Of a stretch of 64,000 nucleotides of DNA, positions 1 through 8,021 are shown in pieces. The notes beneath the pieces were generated by a model. The model was not told where the DNA came from. It ran no database searches and saw nothing but the letters and a program-made list of their open reading frames with translations. Within the stretch, counting starts at the first letter, position 1, and each line of letters opens with the position of its first letter. The translations under genes were made by a program, and so were the position numbers. The stretch comes from Galbibacter sp035306585 (GTDB lineage Bacteria; Bacteroidota; Bacteroidia; Flavobacteriales; Flavobacteriaceae): NCBI RefSeq assembly GCF_035306585.1, contig NZ_DATGNU010000021.1, positions 1 to 64,000 on the forward strand, given 5' to 3'.

Positions 1-647
1 TAAGATGCGATAATATCAATTCCACCTTTTACTTTTTGATGTAGCTTTATTTTAAGCTCCGAATCCAGTGGTAAAAATAAATCTACTCTTGATCCGAATT
101 TTATAAATCCAGCGTCACTTCCTTGAACAACAGTTTCTCCTACCTTGGCGTAATTGACAATCCGTTTTGCCATAGCTCCCGCTATTTGTCGATACAATAC
201 TTGGCCATAAGTAGGGTTTTCAATCACAATTGTGGTGCGCTCGTTTTCTTCAGAAGCTTTGGGGTGCCAGGCCACTAGGTATTTACCTGGATGGTACTTA
301 CTATACTTTACGACTCCTCCCAGAGCATACCGGGTAACATGTACATTGATAGGAGACATGAATATAGACACTTGAATTCGCTTATCCTTAAAGTATTCTT
401 TTTCGTATACCTCTTCTATAACAACCACCTTGCCATCCACTGGTGCGATGATATGAGCGTCATTTAAGATAGTGGTTCGTTTAGGGTTTCTGAAAAATTG
501 AAGAATTGCCACTAATAGGATGAGTAGGGCAACTTGAACAGCTTTCTCAATATAGAAGTTGTCGATATATACTTTGGCCAATAATATCCCTGAGGCAATA
601 ATTGCAAATGCGGCAATGATGATCTTGAAGCCTTCTTTATGAAACAT
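1..647 (-). CDS. psd: Phosphatidylserine decarboxylase, cut at the window edge
   Basis: Converts phosphatidylserine to phosphatidylethanolamine, the step after the CDP-diacylglycerol pathway. The reading frame from the ATG at 647 gives 215 residues, and the window ends two bases (TA) into what is probably the stop codon, so almost the whole protein is present. Two hydrophobic segments lie near residues 9-25 and 34-51. The motif FKFGSRVD-like (KFGSRVD, G185-S186) is the expected self-cleavage site where Ser becomes the pyruvoyl cofactor. Conserved His residues occur in NVHVTRY and SKYHPGKYL. The length fits the short bacterial/archaeal-type Psd. It overlaps the end of cdsA by 11 bases, which supports cotranscription of two consecutive phospholipid genes. 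Confidence 0.93.
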   Translation of the reverse strand, partial: MFHKEGFKIIIAAFAIIASGILLAKVYIDNFYIEKAVQVALLILLVAILQFFRNPKRTTILNDAHIIAPVDGKVVVIEEVYEKEYFKDKRIQVSIFMSPINVHVTRYALGGVVKYSKYHPGKYLVAWHPKASEENERTTIVIENPTYGQVLYRQIAGAMAKRIVNYAKVGETVVQGSDAGFIKFGSRVDLFLPLDSELKIKLHQKVKGGIDIIAS

Positions 648-1452
648 AGATATAAATTTGAAGGGTTAAAAAAGCAAAAGGCGCAGCAAAAATTAAACTG
701 TCCAATCTGTCTAATAATCCACCATGGCCGGGGAGAATTGCTCCACTGTCTTTTACACCTGCCAAACGTTTAAATTTTGATTCTACTAGATCTCCTATAG
801 ATCCCGTTATTACCAATACAGCTGCTAAAATTAACCATTGTATCGATGTTAGTTCTTTATCGGATAAAGATAATAAATAGGCCGCTATTAAAGCAAATAT
901 AAAACCTCCTAAAAAGCCTTCAACAGTTTTCTTGGGCGATACGCTGGGGAATAATTTGTTTTTACCAACGGCCTTACCAACTAAGTATGCAAAGGAGTCG
1001 TTCACCCAAATCAGTACGAAGACACCGATAATTAAAGACTTAACGAAATGAGGGTCCTTATAAGGGATCATGGTAAGAAAAATAGACCCACCACCAATGT
1101 AAAATATAGTAATTAAAAATTTGAGCGTATTGGAGTATTTTGGGATCTTAGCTTTAAATAAGGTTATGCATAGTAGCATGTTGACCAAAAGTGTTGCTGC
1201 CAATAAAATGTTACGCAATAGTTGCTGCTGGGATAACTCTCCGAGTAGGTAGATAAATACCCACCACAAGGCTAAAAAGGCAATAAAGATATAGTAGCCC
1301 TGAAGACGTATTAGTTTTTTAAACTCATAGATACAAGTAATCCCGAATATTAGAAAGAGGAAATCAAAGGCATCATTGCTTAAGTACACTGCTGCAATTA
1401 ATAAAAATACATATATAATGCCAGTCAAGGACCTTTTTAACAGTTCTCTCAC
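637..1452 (-). CDS. cdsA: Phosphatidate cytidylyltransferase (CDP-diglyceride synthase)
   Basis: Integral inner-membrane enzyme that makes CDP-diacylglycerol from phosphatidic acid and CTP, the precursor of all the cell's glycerophospholipids. The 271-residue protein has about eight hydrophobic segments. Near its C-terminus it carries the family signature: SKFKRLAGVKDSGAILPGHG followed by GLLDRLD, with the K-D pair, HGG and DRxD residues expected for CdsA. It also has the conserved SPKKTVEGFLGG segment. Its gene lies between a LUD-domain gene and psd, and it overlaps psd, so the two steps from phosphatidate towards phosphatidylethanolamine are coupled at the transcript level. The pssA gene that would sit between them in the pathway is not in the window. 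Confidence 0.95.
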   Translation of the reverse strand: MRELLKRSLTGIIYVFLLIAAVYLSNDAFDFLFLIFGITCIYEFKKLIRLQGYYIFIAFLALWWVFIYLLGELSQQQLLRNILLAATLLVNMLLCITLFKAKIPKYSNTLKFLITIFYIGGGSIFLTMIPYKDPHFVKSLIIGVFVLIWVNDSFAYLVGKAVGKNKLFPSVSPKKTVEGFLGGFIFALIAAYLLSLSDKELTSIQWLILAAVLVITGSIGDLVESKFKRLAGVKDSGAILPGHGGLLDRLDSLIFAAPFAFLTLQIYIYVS

Positions 1453-1501
1453 TTAGGTTAATTTTTTAGGTTTTAGCTTTTAGGTGAATTTCTAATATTG
1501 A

Positions 1502-2110
1502 TTAGAGGTCTTCAAGCAGCAACAAATATAGGTTTTTTGAGCTACTTCCGTAAGTGAGGAAATCTTTTTCTTCTTTTATGCTAAAATGCTTGATCGTAGT
1601 AATGTTGGTCGGAATCTGATTTTTATTTTTAGCTTTGATGCCCCTTAGACCTTCTCCGATGGTGTCTACCAACTGACTTGTGGTGGCAAAGATAATAAAG
1701 TTATCAGGCAGGTCGTTTAACTTACTTTCTTTAATCTGATTGGATGAAATTAAGATCGCACCATTGTCCGCTACCAAATTTTCGCAACGGGACAACAAAA
1801 TATTTGCCTGATGACAATTTGAATGGTTGCTAAACTTGTAGTTTTTAAATATTTGAGAAAGTTGTGGATCTAAACAACAAACTGTTTGGGAGGACCAATT
1901 GTTTTCTTGCAGAATATTATTGAAGCATTCGTAAATCTCATCTAAAGAATCACAGTAGAGGAACTTACCACCATTTTTCTTGAAATTAATCGTAAATTTC
2001 TCGTCAGTAGGAAGCTTTATTTCTGGCATGAACTTACCTCTTTGATCTGCGCCAGTTCCAGTGGTGTCGTCTTTTTGTTTGGATCCGAAAAGTTTTTTAA
2101 ATAAGCTCAT
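1502..2110 (-). CDS. LUD-domain protein (LutC/YkgG-like)
   Basis: A 202-residue soluble protein resembling the LUD domain family, whose LutC members belong to lactate-utilisation complexes. The N-terminal MSLFKKLFGSKQ stretch and the later segments ADNGAILISSNQ and FIIFATTSQLVDTIGEGL correspond to the usual LUD pattern of a substrate-pocket strand followed by a helix. No lutA or lutB partner is nearby, so a role in lactate oxidation cannot be claimed. The gene sits between ftsH and cdsA, an arrangement I recall as common in flavobacteria. A strong hairpin separates it from ftsH, so it probably starts its own transcript with cdsA and psd. Function is unproven. Confidence 0.75.
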   Translation of the reverse strand: MSLFKKLFGSKQKDDTTGTGADQRGKFMPEIKLPTDEKFTINFKKNGGKFLYCDSLDEIYECFNNILQENNWSSQTVCCLDPQLSQIFKNYKFSNHSNCHQANILLSRCENLVADNGAILISSNQIKESKLNDLPDNFIIFATTSQLVDTIGEGLRGIKAKNKNQIPTNITTIKHFSIKEEKDFLTYGSSSKNLYLLLLEDL

Positions 2111-2191
2111 TATAAATTTAACGGGGGAGTTATTATTTATTTCACATGCCAGTTGTAGTATAAAAGTAAGAAATTCTTAGGGATAACGTAT

Positions 2192-2226
2192 AAAACAAGG
2201 GGAAATTTTGTTTCCCCTTGTTTTTT
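2192..2226 (-). terminator. Intrinsic terminator after ftsH
   Basis: A perfect 14-bp stem (2192-2205 with 2211-2224, core ACAAGGGGAAA) with a 5-base loop lies just past the ftsH stop codon. On the minus strand the stem is followed by an A/T-rich tail. It should end most ftsH transcripts before the LUD-domain gene. Confidence 0.85.
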
Positions 2227-2230
2227 GTCC

Positions 2231-4228
2231 TTATTTTTGTTCTAGATTTTCTTTTTCTTGCTTCTCTTGTGAAGGCTCCTGTGACTTATCGGCTTCTTCT
2301 TCGAATGGTCCTTCAAACGGTCTTTTACCAAAGATGCGCTCTAGGTCATCTTTGAAAATAACTTCTTTTTCTAGTAATCGATCTGCGAGCTCTGTTAACT
2401 TGTCCTTATTGTTTTTTAATAACTCAATAGCTCTAGCATATTGTTCTTCAATTATCTTAGAGATCTCCTTGTCAATTAATTGCGCTGTTTGCTCGCTATA
2501 AGGTTTGGAGAAGTTATAATCAGATTGTCCAGTGGAATCGTAATACGTTAAGTTTCCAATAGCCTCGTTAAGACCGTAAATAGTTACCATGGCTCTTGCC
2601 TGTTTGGTTACTTTTTCCAAGTCACTTAATGCTCCAGTTGAAATAGTATCGAACATAACTTTTTCCGCAGCTCTACCGCCAAGGGTAGCACACATCTCAT
2701 CAGCCATTTGCTCTGGCCGTACGATCAATCGTTCTTCAGGTAAGTACCACGCAGCTCCCAAACTTTGACCACGAGGGACAATGGTAACTTTAACCAGTGG
2801 CGCCGCGTGTTCGAGTAACCAGCTCACCGTTGCATGGCCTGCTTCGTGATAGGCAATAGTTTTCTTTTCGCTTGGTGTGATAATTTTATTTTTCTTCTCT
2901 AGTCCACCTACGATTCTATCAACGGCGTCTAAGAAGTCTTGCTTGTCCACCGCTTTTTTACCTTTTCTAGCGGCAATAAGTGCAGCCTCATTACACACAT
3001 TAGCAATATCAGCTCCTGAGAATCCAGGTGTTTGTTTTGCCAAGAACTCAACATCGAGTGTTTCGGCCGTTTTTATAGGACGTAAGTGTACTTCAAAAAT
3101 TTCTTTTCGCTCACGAACATCCGGAAGATCAACATAGATTTGCCTGTCAAATCGACCAGCACGCATAAGTGCTTTATCAAGTACATCTGCACGGTTTGTG
3201 GCTGCCAATACAATCACGTTTGTGTTGGTTCCAAAACCATCCATCTCTGTTAGTAACTGGTTCAAGGTATTCTCTCTTTCGTCATTACTTCCAGTCATAT
3301 TGTTTTTTCCTCGTGCTCTACCGATGGCATCAATCTCATCGATGAAGATAATTGCTGGTGATTTGTCTTTCGCTTGTTTGAAAAGGTCTCGCACTCTTGA
3401 AGCACCAACACCTACAAACATTTCTACAAAATCAGAACCAGATAGCGAGAAAAATGGAACCTTCGCCTCACCAGCAACTGCTTTAGCCAATAAGGTTTTA
3501 CCAGTTCCTGGAGGCCCTACCAATAAGGCTCCTTTTGGAATTTTACCTCCAAGTGAAGTATATTTCTCTGGGTTCTTAAGGAACTCAACGATTTCTTGTA
3601 CTTCCTCTTTAGCACCTTCTAATCCTGCTACATCTTTAAAGGATACTTTCATATCCGTTTTCTCGTCAAATAGGCGCGCTTTCGATTTACCGATATTGAA
3701 AATTTGTCCTCCCGCGCCTCCAGCTCCTCCGCCAGACATACGTCTCATTAAGAAGATCCAGATACCGATAATAAGTACAAAGGGTAGTATTGAAAATATT
3801 AATTCTCCCAGAATGTTTGAATCCGTGTCATACTTTACAGATGCGGAAAGGTTGTTTTCTTGTATGGTGTTATTTATGTCGTTTTCGAAATTCTGGAGAT
3901 CCCCGTAGTTTAATTGATATTGTGGTGTGTCTCCTGATGGAAACAGCGACTTATCAACGGCGTCCTTATGAATTTCTTTTTGTTTTGCCTCGTCGGTCAA
4001 AAATACCTTGGCTTGTCTGGTATTGGTAATAATTACAATTTTGCTGACGTCCCCCGCTTTTAAGTATTCTTGTAGTTTGGCAGGGGTCGTGTCAGGTGGG
4101 GTTTGCCAATTGCTTCCTCCTGAGAAAAATTGCATACCAATGATGATCGCTAAAATAACGCCATAAATCCAATATGAACTAAATTTAGGTCGTTTCGGGC
4201 CCGTATTATTGTTGTTCTCTTTTGCCAT
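2231..4228 (-). CDS. ftsH: ATP-dependent membrane zinc metalloprotease FtsH
   Basis: Membrane-anchored AAA+ protease that degrades misfolded membrane proteins and regulatory substrates. The 665-residue protein has the standard order: a transmembrane segment near residues 18-34, a periplasmic domain, a second transmembrane segment near 143-161, a Gly-rich linker, then the AAA+ domain. Walker A is GPPGTGKT (238-245), Walker B is IIFIDEID (293-300), and the second region of homology includes AATNRADVLDKAL and MRAGRFDRQ. The zinc-protease motif HEAGH is at 461-465. The C-terminal tail after about residue 640 is acidic and Gln-rich. It follows rsfS on the same strand with about 94 bases between them and ends in a strong terminator. 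Confidence 0.98.
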   Translation of the reverse strand: MAKENNNNTGPKRPKFSSYWIYGVILAIIIGMQFFSGGSNWQTPPDTTPAKLQEYLKAGDVSKIVIITNTRQAKVFLTDEAKQKEIHKDAVDKSLFPSGDTPQYQLNYGDLQNFENDINNTIQENNLSASVKYDTDSNILGELIFSILPFVLIIGIWIFLMRRMSGGGAGGAGGQIFNIGKSKARLFDEKTDMKVSFKDVAGLEGAKEEVQEIVEFLKNPEKYTSLGGKIPKGALLVGPPGTGKTLLAKAVAGEAKVPFFSLSGSDFVEMFVGVGASRVRDLFKQAKDKSPAIIFIDEIDAIGRARGKNNMTGSNDERENTLNQLLTEMDGFGTNTNVIVLAATNRADVLDKALMRAGRFDRQIYVDLPDVRERKEIFEVHLRPIKTAETLDVEFLAKQTPGFSGADIANVCNEAALIAARKGKKAVDKQDFLDAVDRIVGGLEKKNKIITPSEKKTIAYHEAGHATVSWLLEHAAPLVKVTIVPRGQSLGAAWYLPEERLIVRPEQMADEMCATLGGRAAEKVMFDTISTGALSDLEKVTKQARAMVTIYGLNEAIGNLTYYDSTGQSDYNFSKPYSEQTAQLIDKEISKIIEEQYARAIELLKNNKDKLTELADRLLEKEVIFKDDLERIFGKRPFEGPFEEEADKSQEPSQEKQEKENLEQK

Positions 4229-4322
4229 TAATTCTTTCTTTTACTTTCTAATAGTTTAGCTTAAAGCTAAGTATTACAATAGCTTGTCTTTTGTTCTTTG
4301 TTTTTCAGAAATCTAGTTTGGT

Positions 4323-4691
4323 TTAATTTGATGGTATGGTCGTTAATTTGGCATCACCCCATAATCCTTCAATGTCGTAGTAGTCTCTGATGTGCTTTTG
4401 GAATACATGCACCACTACATTGACATAATCCATAAGAACCCATTCAGCATTATCAGTACCTTCGACGTGCCAAGGCTTGTCCTTGATTTCTCGACTAACT
4501 GTTTTTTGAATGGAATTTACGATGGCATTCACTTGGGTGTTTGAAGTACCATTACATATAATGAAGTAATCACAAACCGTGTTTTCAATATCTCTCAAAT
4601 CTAGAATACTAATATCCTTTCCCTTAACCTCTTCAATCCCTTTTAAGATAAATGTTATTAATTGATCTGTGCTACTATTCGTGTTTACCAT
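4323..4691 (-). CDS. rsfS: Ribosomal silencing factor RsfS
   Basis: Small protein of the RsfS/YbeB/Iojap family that binds ribosomal protein uL14 on the large subunit and blocks subunit joining when nutrients are scarce. The 122 residues cover the whole family domain. Recognisable segments include KGKDISILDLRDIENTVCDY, FIICNGTSNTQVNAIVNSI and KDKPWHVEG followed by the NAEWVLMDYVNVVVHVF core. It is divergent from birA. A TAACTTTG element on the minus strand at 4717-4710 matches the Bacteroidota -7 box and would give a leader of about 12 bases. FtsH follows it in the same direction. Confidence 0.95.
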   Translation of the reverse strand: MVNTNSSTDQLITFILKGIEEVKGKDISILDLRDIENTVCDYFIICNGTSNTQVNAIVNSIQKTVSREIKDKPWHVEGTDNAEWVLMDYVNVVVHVFQKHIRDYYDIEGLWGDAKLTTIPSN

Positions 4692-4785
4692 TAATTTTTT
4701 TTATTTTCACAAAGTTATTATTTTTTTAGTTCTTTAGCTACCTCTACGAATATAAGATTACAGTGGTAAATGTAATACTATTTAG

Positions 4786-5517
4786 ATGAATTTAATCAAA
4801 CTTAGTGCCATTGATTCGACCAATTCTTATTTAAAAGGGTTGGTCTCCAATAGTGAACTGGATGATTACACAGTTGTCATGGCAGAAACTCAAACTCAAG
4901 GTCGTGGACAAATGGGGACTAAATGGGTCACCGAACCTGGTCAAAACCTTACATTTAGTGTGTTTAAAAAGATTAACTGCCTACAAAGTGATGAACAATT
5001 CTATCTTAGTATCGCCGTTTCTTTGGCAATTTATGATGCGCTAACTTATTTCAGTATTCCTGATTTAAAGATCAAATGGCCTAACGACATTTTGTCATGG
5101 AATTCAAAAATTTGTGGTATTTTAATTGAAAACATCTTTAAAAACGGTCACATGAGTGCAGCCATAATTGGAATTGGATTGAACCTGAATCAATCCAATT
5201 TTGAAGGGATGATCAATGCAAGTTCACTAAAAAAAATTACGGGTGTTTATTATAACAAGTTGGAGGTGCTACAGAAGATCGTGGATTGTATTAAATTTTA
5301 TGAACCATGGATAGTGGAGCGTAAGTTGGATGACCTTAAAACTAATTATGAACAACTATTGTTTCGTAAAGACAAACCCTCTACATTTAAACGAAAGGAT
5401 GGAAGCTTAATGATGGGATTTATCAAGGGGGTCAGTAATCAGGGCATGTTAAAAGTCTTGTTAGAGGATGAGGTCATCGAATACTTCGACCTAAAAGAAT
5501 TACGACTTCTTTATTGA
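4786..5517 (+). CDS. birA: Biotin--[acetyl-CoA carboxylase] ligase
   Basis: Activates biotin to biotinyl-AMP and transfers it to the carboxyl carrier protein of acetyl-CoA carboxylase and related carboxylases. The 243-residue protein begins directly with the catalytic domain (IDSTNSYLK), so it lacks the N-terminal DNA-binding helix-turn-helix of regulatory BirA proteins and is likely enzymatic only. The biotin-binding loop GRGQMGTKW and the KWPNDIL motif are both present, followed by KICGILIEN and GIGLNLNQ. A small C-terminal beta domain ends in LKELRLLY. It converges with lipB with only about 10 bases between stop codons, so two cofactor-attachment genes face each other. Confidence 0.95.
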   Translation: MNLIKLSAIDSTNSYLKGLVSNSELDDYTVVMAETQTQGRGQMGTKWVTEPGQNLTFSVFKKINCLQSDEQFYLSIAVSLAIYDALTYFSIPDLKIKWPNDILSWNSKICGILIENIFKNGHMSAAIIGIGLNLNQSNFEGMINASSLKKITGVYYNKLEVLQKIVDCIKFYEPWIVERKLDDLKTNYEQLLFRKDKPSTFKRKDGSLMMGFIKGVSNQGMLKVLLEDEVIEYFDLKELRLLY

Positions 5518-5527
5518 TGGAATTTTA

Positions 5528-6247
5528 TCAAGAGACTATTGGTTCCCTTGAAACGATTACTGCTTGAAAAACTTCTTGGAAGTGTTTTAATAGTTTTTCT
5601 TTAACCTGGGATTCATCGACCTTTTCTTTTCCTAATTCTACATTTAAGGAAGTGACGCCCTTTCCTCTAATTCCACAAGGAATAATGTTGTCAAAATAAC
5701 CGAGATTGGCATTGACATTTAAGGCAAAACCATGCATGGTAATCCATCGAGATGCCCTTACTCCCATGGCGCATATCTTTCTAGCAAAAGGAGTTCCTAC
5801 ATCAAGCCAAACACCGGTTTCTCCCTCACTACGACTAGCCTGTATCCCGTACTCTGCAAGTGTGAGAATAATGATTTCTTCTAGAAAACGAAGATACTTG
5901 TGAATGTCAGTAAAAAAGTTGTCTAAGTCTAGGATAGGATAACCTACAATTTGACCTGGACCATGATAGGTGATATCGCCTCCTCTATTGATTTTGTAGA
6001 AACTAGCATTTTTTTCCTTTAGCTGTCTTTCGTTTAGGAGTAAGTTGCTTATGTCGCCACTTTTGCCCAAAGTGTACACATGTGGGTGCTCTACAAATAA
6101 AAAGTAGTTGTCGGTGGGGATGTTCAATGATTCTTTTCGGTTTTTTGACTTTATATCGAAAATGGATTGGAAAAGTGACTCTTGATATTCCCAGACTTCT
6201 TTATAGTCTTTATATCCTAGATCTTCTAAAATTACTTTTTTGTTCAT
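5528..6247 (-). CDS. lipB: Octanoyl-[ACP]:protein N-octanoyltransferase
   Basis: Transfers octanoate from acyl carrier protein to the lipoyl domains of pyruvate dehydrogenase and similar complexes, the first step of lipoate assembly. The 239-residue protein contains RGGDITYHGPGQIVGYPI, the catalytic-Lys segment ARKICAMGVRASRWITMHG and the catalytic-Cys segment PCGIRGKGVTSL. The N-terminus MNKKVILEDLGYKDYKEVW matches the usual family start. The -7 promoter element lies only four bases upstream of this ATG, so the message may be nearly leaderless. Lipoylated enzymes are relevant nearby because pdhB is also in the window. Confidence 0.96.
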   Translation of the reverse strand: MNKKVILEDLGYKDYKEVWEYQESLFQSIFDIKSKNRKESLNIPTDNYFLFVEHPHVYTLGKSGDISNLLLNERQLKEKNASFYKINRGGDITYHGPGQIVGYPILDLDNFFTDIHKYLRFLEEIIILTLAEYGIQASRSEGETGVWLDVGTPFARKICAMGVRASRWITMHGFALNVNANLGYFDNIIPCGIRGKGVTSLNVELGKEKVDESQVKEKLLKHFQEVFQAVIVSREPIVS

Positions 6248-6251
6248 GATG

Positions 6252-6259
6252 CAAAGATA
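6252..6259 (-). promoter_or_regulatory. lipB -7 promoter element, near-leaderless
   Basis: On the minus strand the sequence TATCTTTG exactly matches the Bacteroidota -7 consensus TAnnTTTG. It is followed by CATC and then the lipB ATG, so transcription would begin at or within a few bases of the start codon. No good -33 TTG is seen at the expected spacing. Confidence 0.55.
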
Positions 6260-6318
6260 CGGTTTCCTTTTCTTTAAACTTTATGACCGACCCATGAAGT
6301 TCGAAGACCCACTGCTGC

Positions 6319-6477
6319 TTATGAATTAGGATTGTTTAGGATAACAAGTGCTGCAATTATTCCTGGAACCCAGCCGCATAGTGTTAGTAAAAATACGATG
6401 ACAATAGATCCACATCCCTTATCTAAGACTGCTAAGGGAGGCAATATTATAGATAAAAGTACTCTCCAAATACTCAT
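6319..6477 (-). CDS. YqaE/Pmp3 family small membrane protein
   Basis: A 52-residue protein. It has two hydrophobic segments, VLLSIILPPLAVLDKG and IVIVFLLTLCGWVPGIIAAL, separated by the short polar turn DKGCGS, and it ends in NNPNS. The PPLAV, GxG, LTLxGWxPGxIxA pattern is the hallmark of the Pmp3/UPF0057 family of stress-linked proteolipids. Homologues in yeast and plants affect membrane potential and salt tolerance, and the bacterial role is unclear. A TACATTTG -7 element on the minus strand at 6523-6516 gives a leader of about 35 bases. It is transcribed on its own, divergent from the broken hydrolase gene. Confidence 0.9.
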   Translation of the reverse strand: MSIWRVLLSIILPPLAVLDKGCGSIVIVFLLTLCGWVPGIIAALVILNNPNS

Positions 6478-6515
6478 TCTGTAGTGTTTTTATTGTTATA
6501 AGTCTATTTAAAAGA

Positions 6516-6523
6516 CAAATGTA
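6516..6523 (-). promoter_or_regulatory. -7 promoter element of the Pmp3-family gene
   Basis: TACATTTG on the minus strand fits TAnnTTTG and lies about 38 bases upstream of the ATG at 6477. The -33 region is not obvious. Confidence 0.45.
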
Positions 6524-6662
6524 ATTGAAATCTCTATCTATAAGACGCATTCCTTTTGGTTTTGTTACATCTTATTTTAAGCAAGGATCACCTGGTTATG
6601 TACTTTTTAGTAAATTAGTGTTCTTGAATAGGGTCAATTGTCAGGAACTAAAAGCAGTTTTT

Positions 6663-7227
6663 ATGAATACTTCGAAGGCAATATCCATACTTTTTTTTAC
6701 CTGGCGGGGGTAAGGATGGATACCAAGTGGATCGGCCAATAGTGGCTTCTCTAGAGGAATTCTTAGGAGAATCATTTCGATTGTATTATCCGGAATTGTA
6801 TTGGGACGAATCTTCTAAAGACTATGGTTGGATCTGGCAAATAGGGGTGGAGCTATCTAAAATTCATAGCCCCGTTGTATTGGTAGGCCACTCATTTGGT
6901 GCCTCCATGATTTTAAAATATTTGACTGAAAATCCGTACGCTAAAATGATTCGAGGAATCTTCCTTCTGGCAACGCCATATTGGAGCGGTGATGATGACT
7001 GGATTCAAGGTATAAAGTTAAGGGATGGTTTTGAAAACAACCTTTGCACAGAGGTGCCAATTTTTTTCTACCATTTCCAGGATGATCAAGAAGTTCCAAT
7101 CACCCCATTTAGATCATTACATGGAGCACTTGCCTTTTGCAACTTATCGAACTATAAAGAGTGGAGGGCACAATTTGTAGATGATATGTCATTGGTCGCG
7201 AAGGATATCACCGCTCTGTTGGGATAA
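6663..7227 (+). pseudogene. Alpha/beta hydrolase (RBBP9/YdeN-like), frameshifted at a poly-T tract
   Basis: The ATG at 6663 opens a frame (MNTSKAISI...) that stops at 6711, and the rest of the protein continues in the next frame from about 6691 to 7227. Removing one T from the run of eight at 6691-6698 restores a continuous product of about 187 residues beginning MNTSKAISILFLPGGGKDGY, with the first beta strand and oxyanion-loop region of an alpha/beta hydrolase. The nucleophile elbow GHSFGAS and a DDQEVP acid loop follow. The usual GGHQ-like catalytic-His segment before the last helix reads EWRAQFVDDMSLVAKDI here, with no His. A frameshift plus a missing triad residue suggests decay, although a sequencing error in the T-run cannot be excluded. 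Confidence 0.7.
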
Positions 7228-7252
7228 AACCCCTTAAAGCTTGCATCGCTGG

Positions 7253-7897
7253 CTATTTGTTTTTAGACATCACCTCGAGTAGGGTGTAGTGTTCTTTAAA
7301 TGGGGATGCTTGAATGGTTTTCCTTACTCTTAAGCGGTAATGATATCCCTTTTTAAAATGAAATTCTTTAATTTTCAGTATGGGTCTGGGTTTGGATTCT
7401 GTGGTTACCTTAACCAGGTATGCTTTTCTGGGTTCCTTTCCTCTAGGGATGAAGTTGATCTTTACGGGTGCTACATCCATGATGAGATCTTCGGCTGCAT
7501 CCTGCGTAATAATTTTTTCCTTGGAGAGGGTTTCTAGATATTGATAAATAACACTAGATGCTTGTTTTGGAGAATGTTTGATATTAATCTTTTCCGCCTT
7601 TATGGTATAGTGATAGCCCTTTTGGTAGTTGAAAGAGGCAAAGCTCTCTCCAGGGCTTAAAAGTAATTGTTTGCTGGTGTTTTTACCTTCGGAATATTGC
7701 AGGAATTCCCCATACATGTCATCCGAAAATAAGTATTCATTGAAGCCAGTATTAGGGTAGATAGATAGCTCGACGATTTTCTTTTTATCAGTATCAAATT
7801 CTCCACTACCACTAAATAGAAAAGGATCTAGTATCAAAATATTAAAGCTATTAGTATGTTTTTGGTTAATTCTTTGAGTTTGACTATTTAGATGCAA
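7253..7897 (-). CDS. DUF4377-like protein, probably a degraded lipoprotein
   Basis: A 214-residue protein of unknown function. It has two similar modules, each holding a GYHY motif: SFNYQKGYHYTIKAEKI and FHFKKGYHYRLRVRK, the second followed by HYTLLEVMSK. This matches the DUF4377 pattern of Bacteroidota lipoproteins. The frame has no ATG near its beginning, so the only listed start is a TTG at 7897, and the true start is uncertain. The segment FLFSGSGEF looks like a lipobox in which the Cys has become Ser (AGT instead of TGT). Lack of an ATG plus a lost lipidation Cys suggests the export signal has decayed. It converges with the frameshifted hydrolase gene. Confidence 0.6.
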   Translation of the reverse strand: MHLNSQTQRINQKHTNSFNILILDPFLFSGSGEFDTDKKKIVELSIYPNTGFNEYLFSDDMYGEFLQYSEGKNTSKQLLLSPGESFASFNYQKGYHYTIKAEKINIKHSPKQASSVIYQYLETLSKEKIITQDAAEDLIMDVAPVKINFIPRGKEPRKAYLVKVTTESKPRPILKIKEFHFKKGYHYRLRVRKTIQASPFKEHYTLLEVMSKNK

Positions 7898-7965
7898 TCA
7901 ATTTAAAATGGTTGCTTTGAAAAATAATTCAATTGGAATCTAAGGTCCAAAAGCCTACAATTTGA

Positions 7966-7996
7966 TTGATAGATTGTTAAATACTCACTATCTTTG
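7966..7996 (+). promoter_or_regulatory. lysS promoter (-33 TTG, -7 TATCTTTG)
   Basis: TTG at 7966-7968 and TATCTTTG at 7989-7996 are separated by 20 bases, the normal arrangement for the Bacteroidota housekeeping sigma factor. It lies inside the longest possible lysS reading frame, so translation must start downstream, at 8022. Confidence 0.7.
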
Positions 7997-8021
7997 CGGG
8001 CTAAAATTCAGAATTATACAT

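Noticed and set aside
3198..3908. 236-codon ORF on the plus strand over ftsH
   Set aside because: It is the antisense of the well-defined ftsH gene and has no recognisable domain.
7962..8021. Start of lysS at 7962
   Set aside because: A complete -33/-7 promoter lies within this stretch, so the ATG at 8022 was used.
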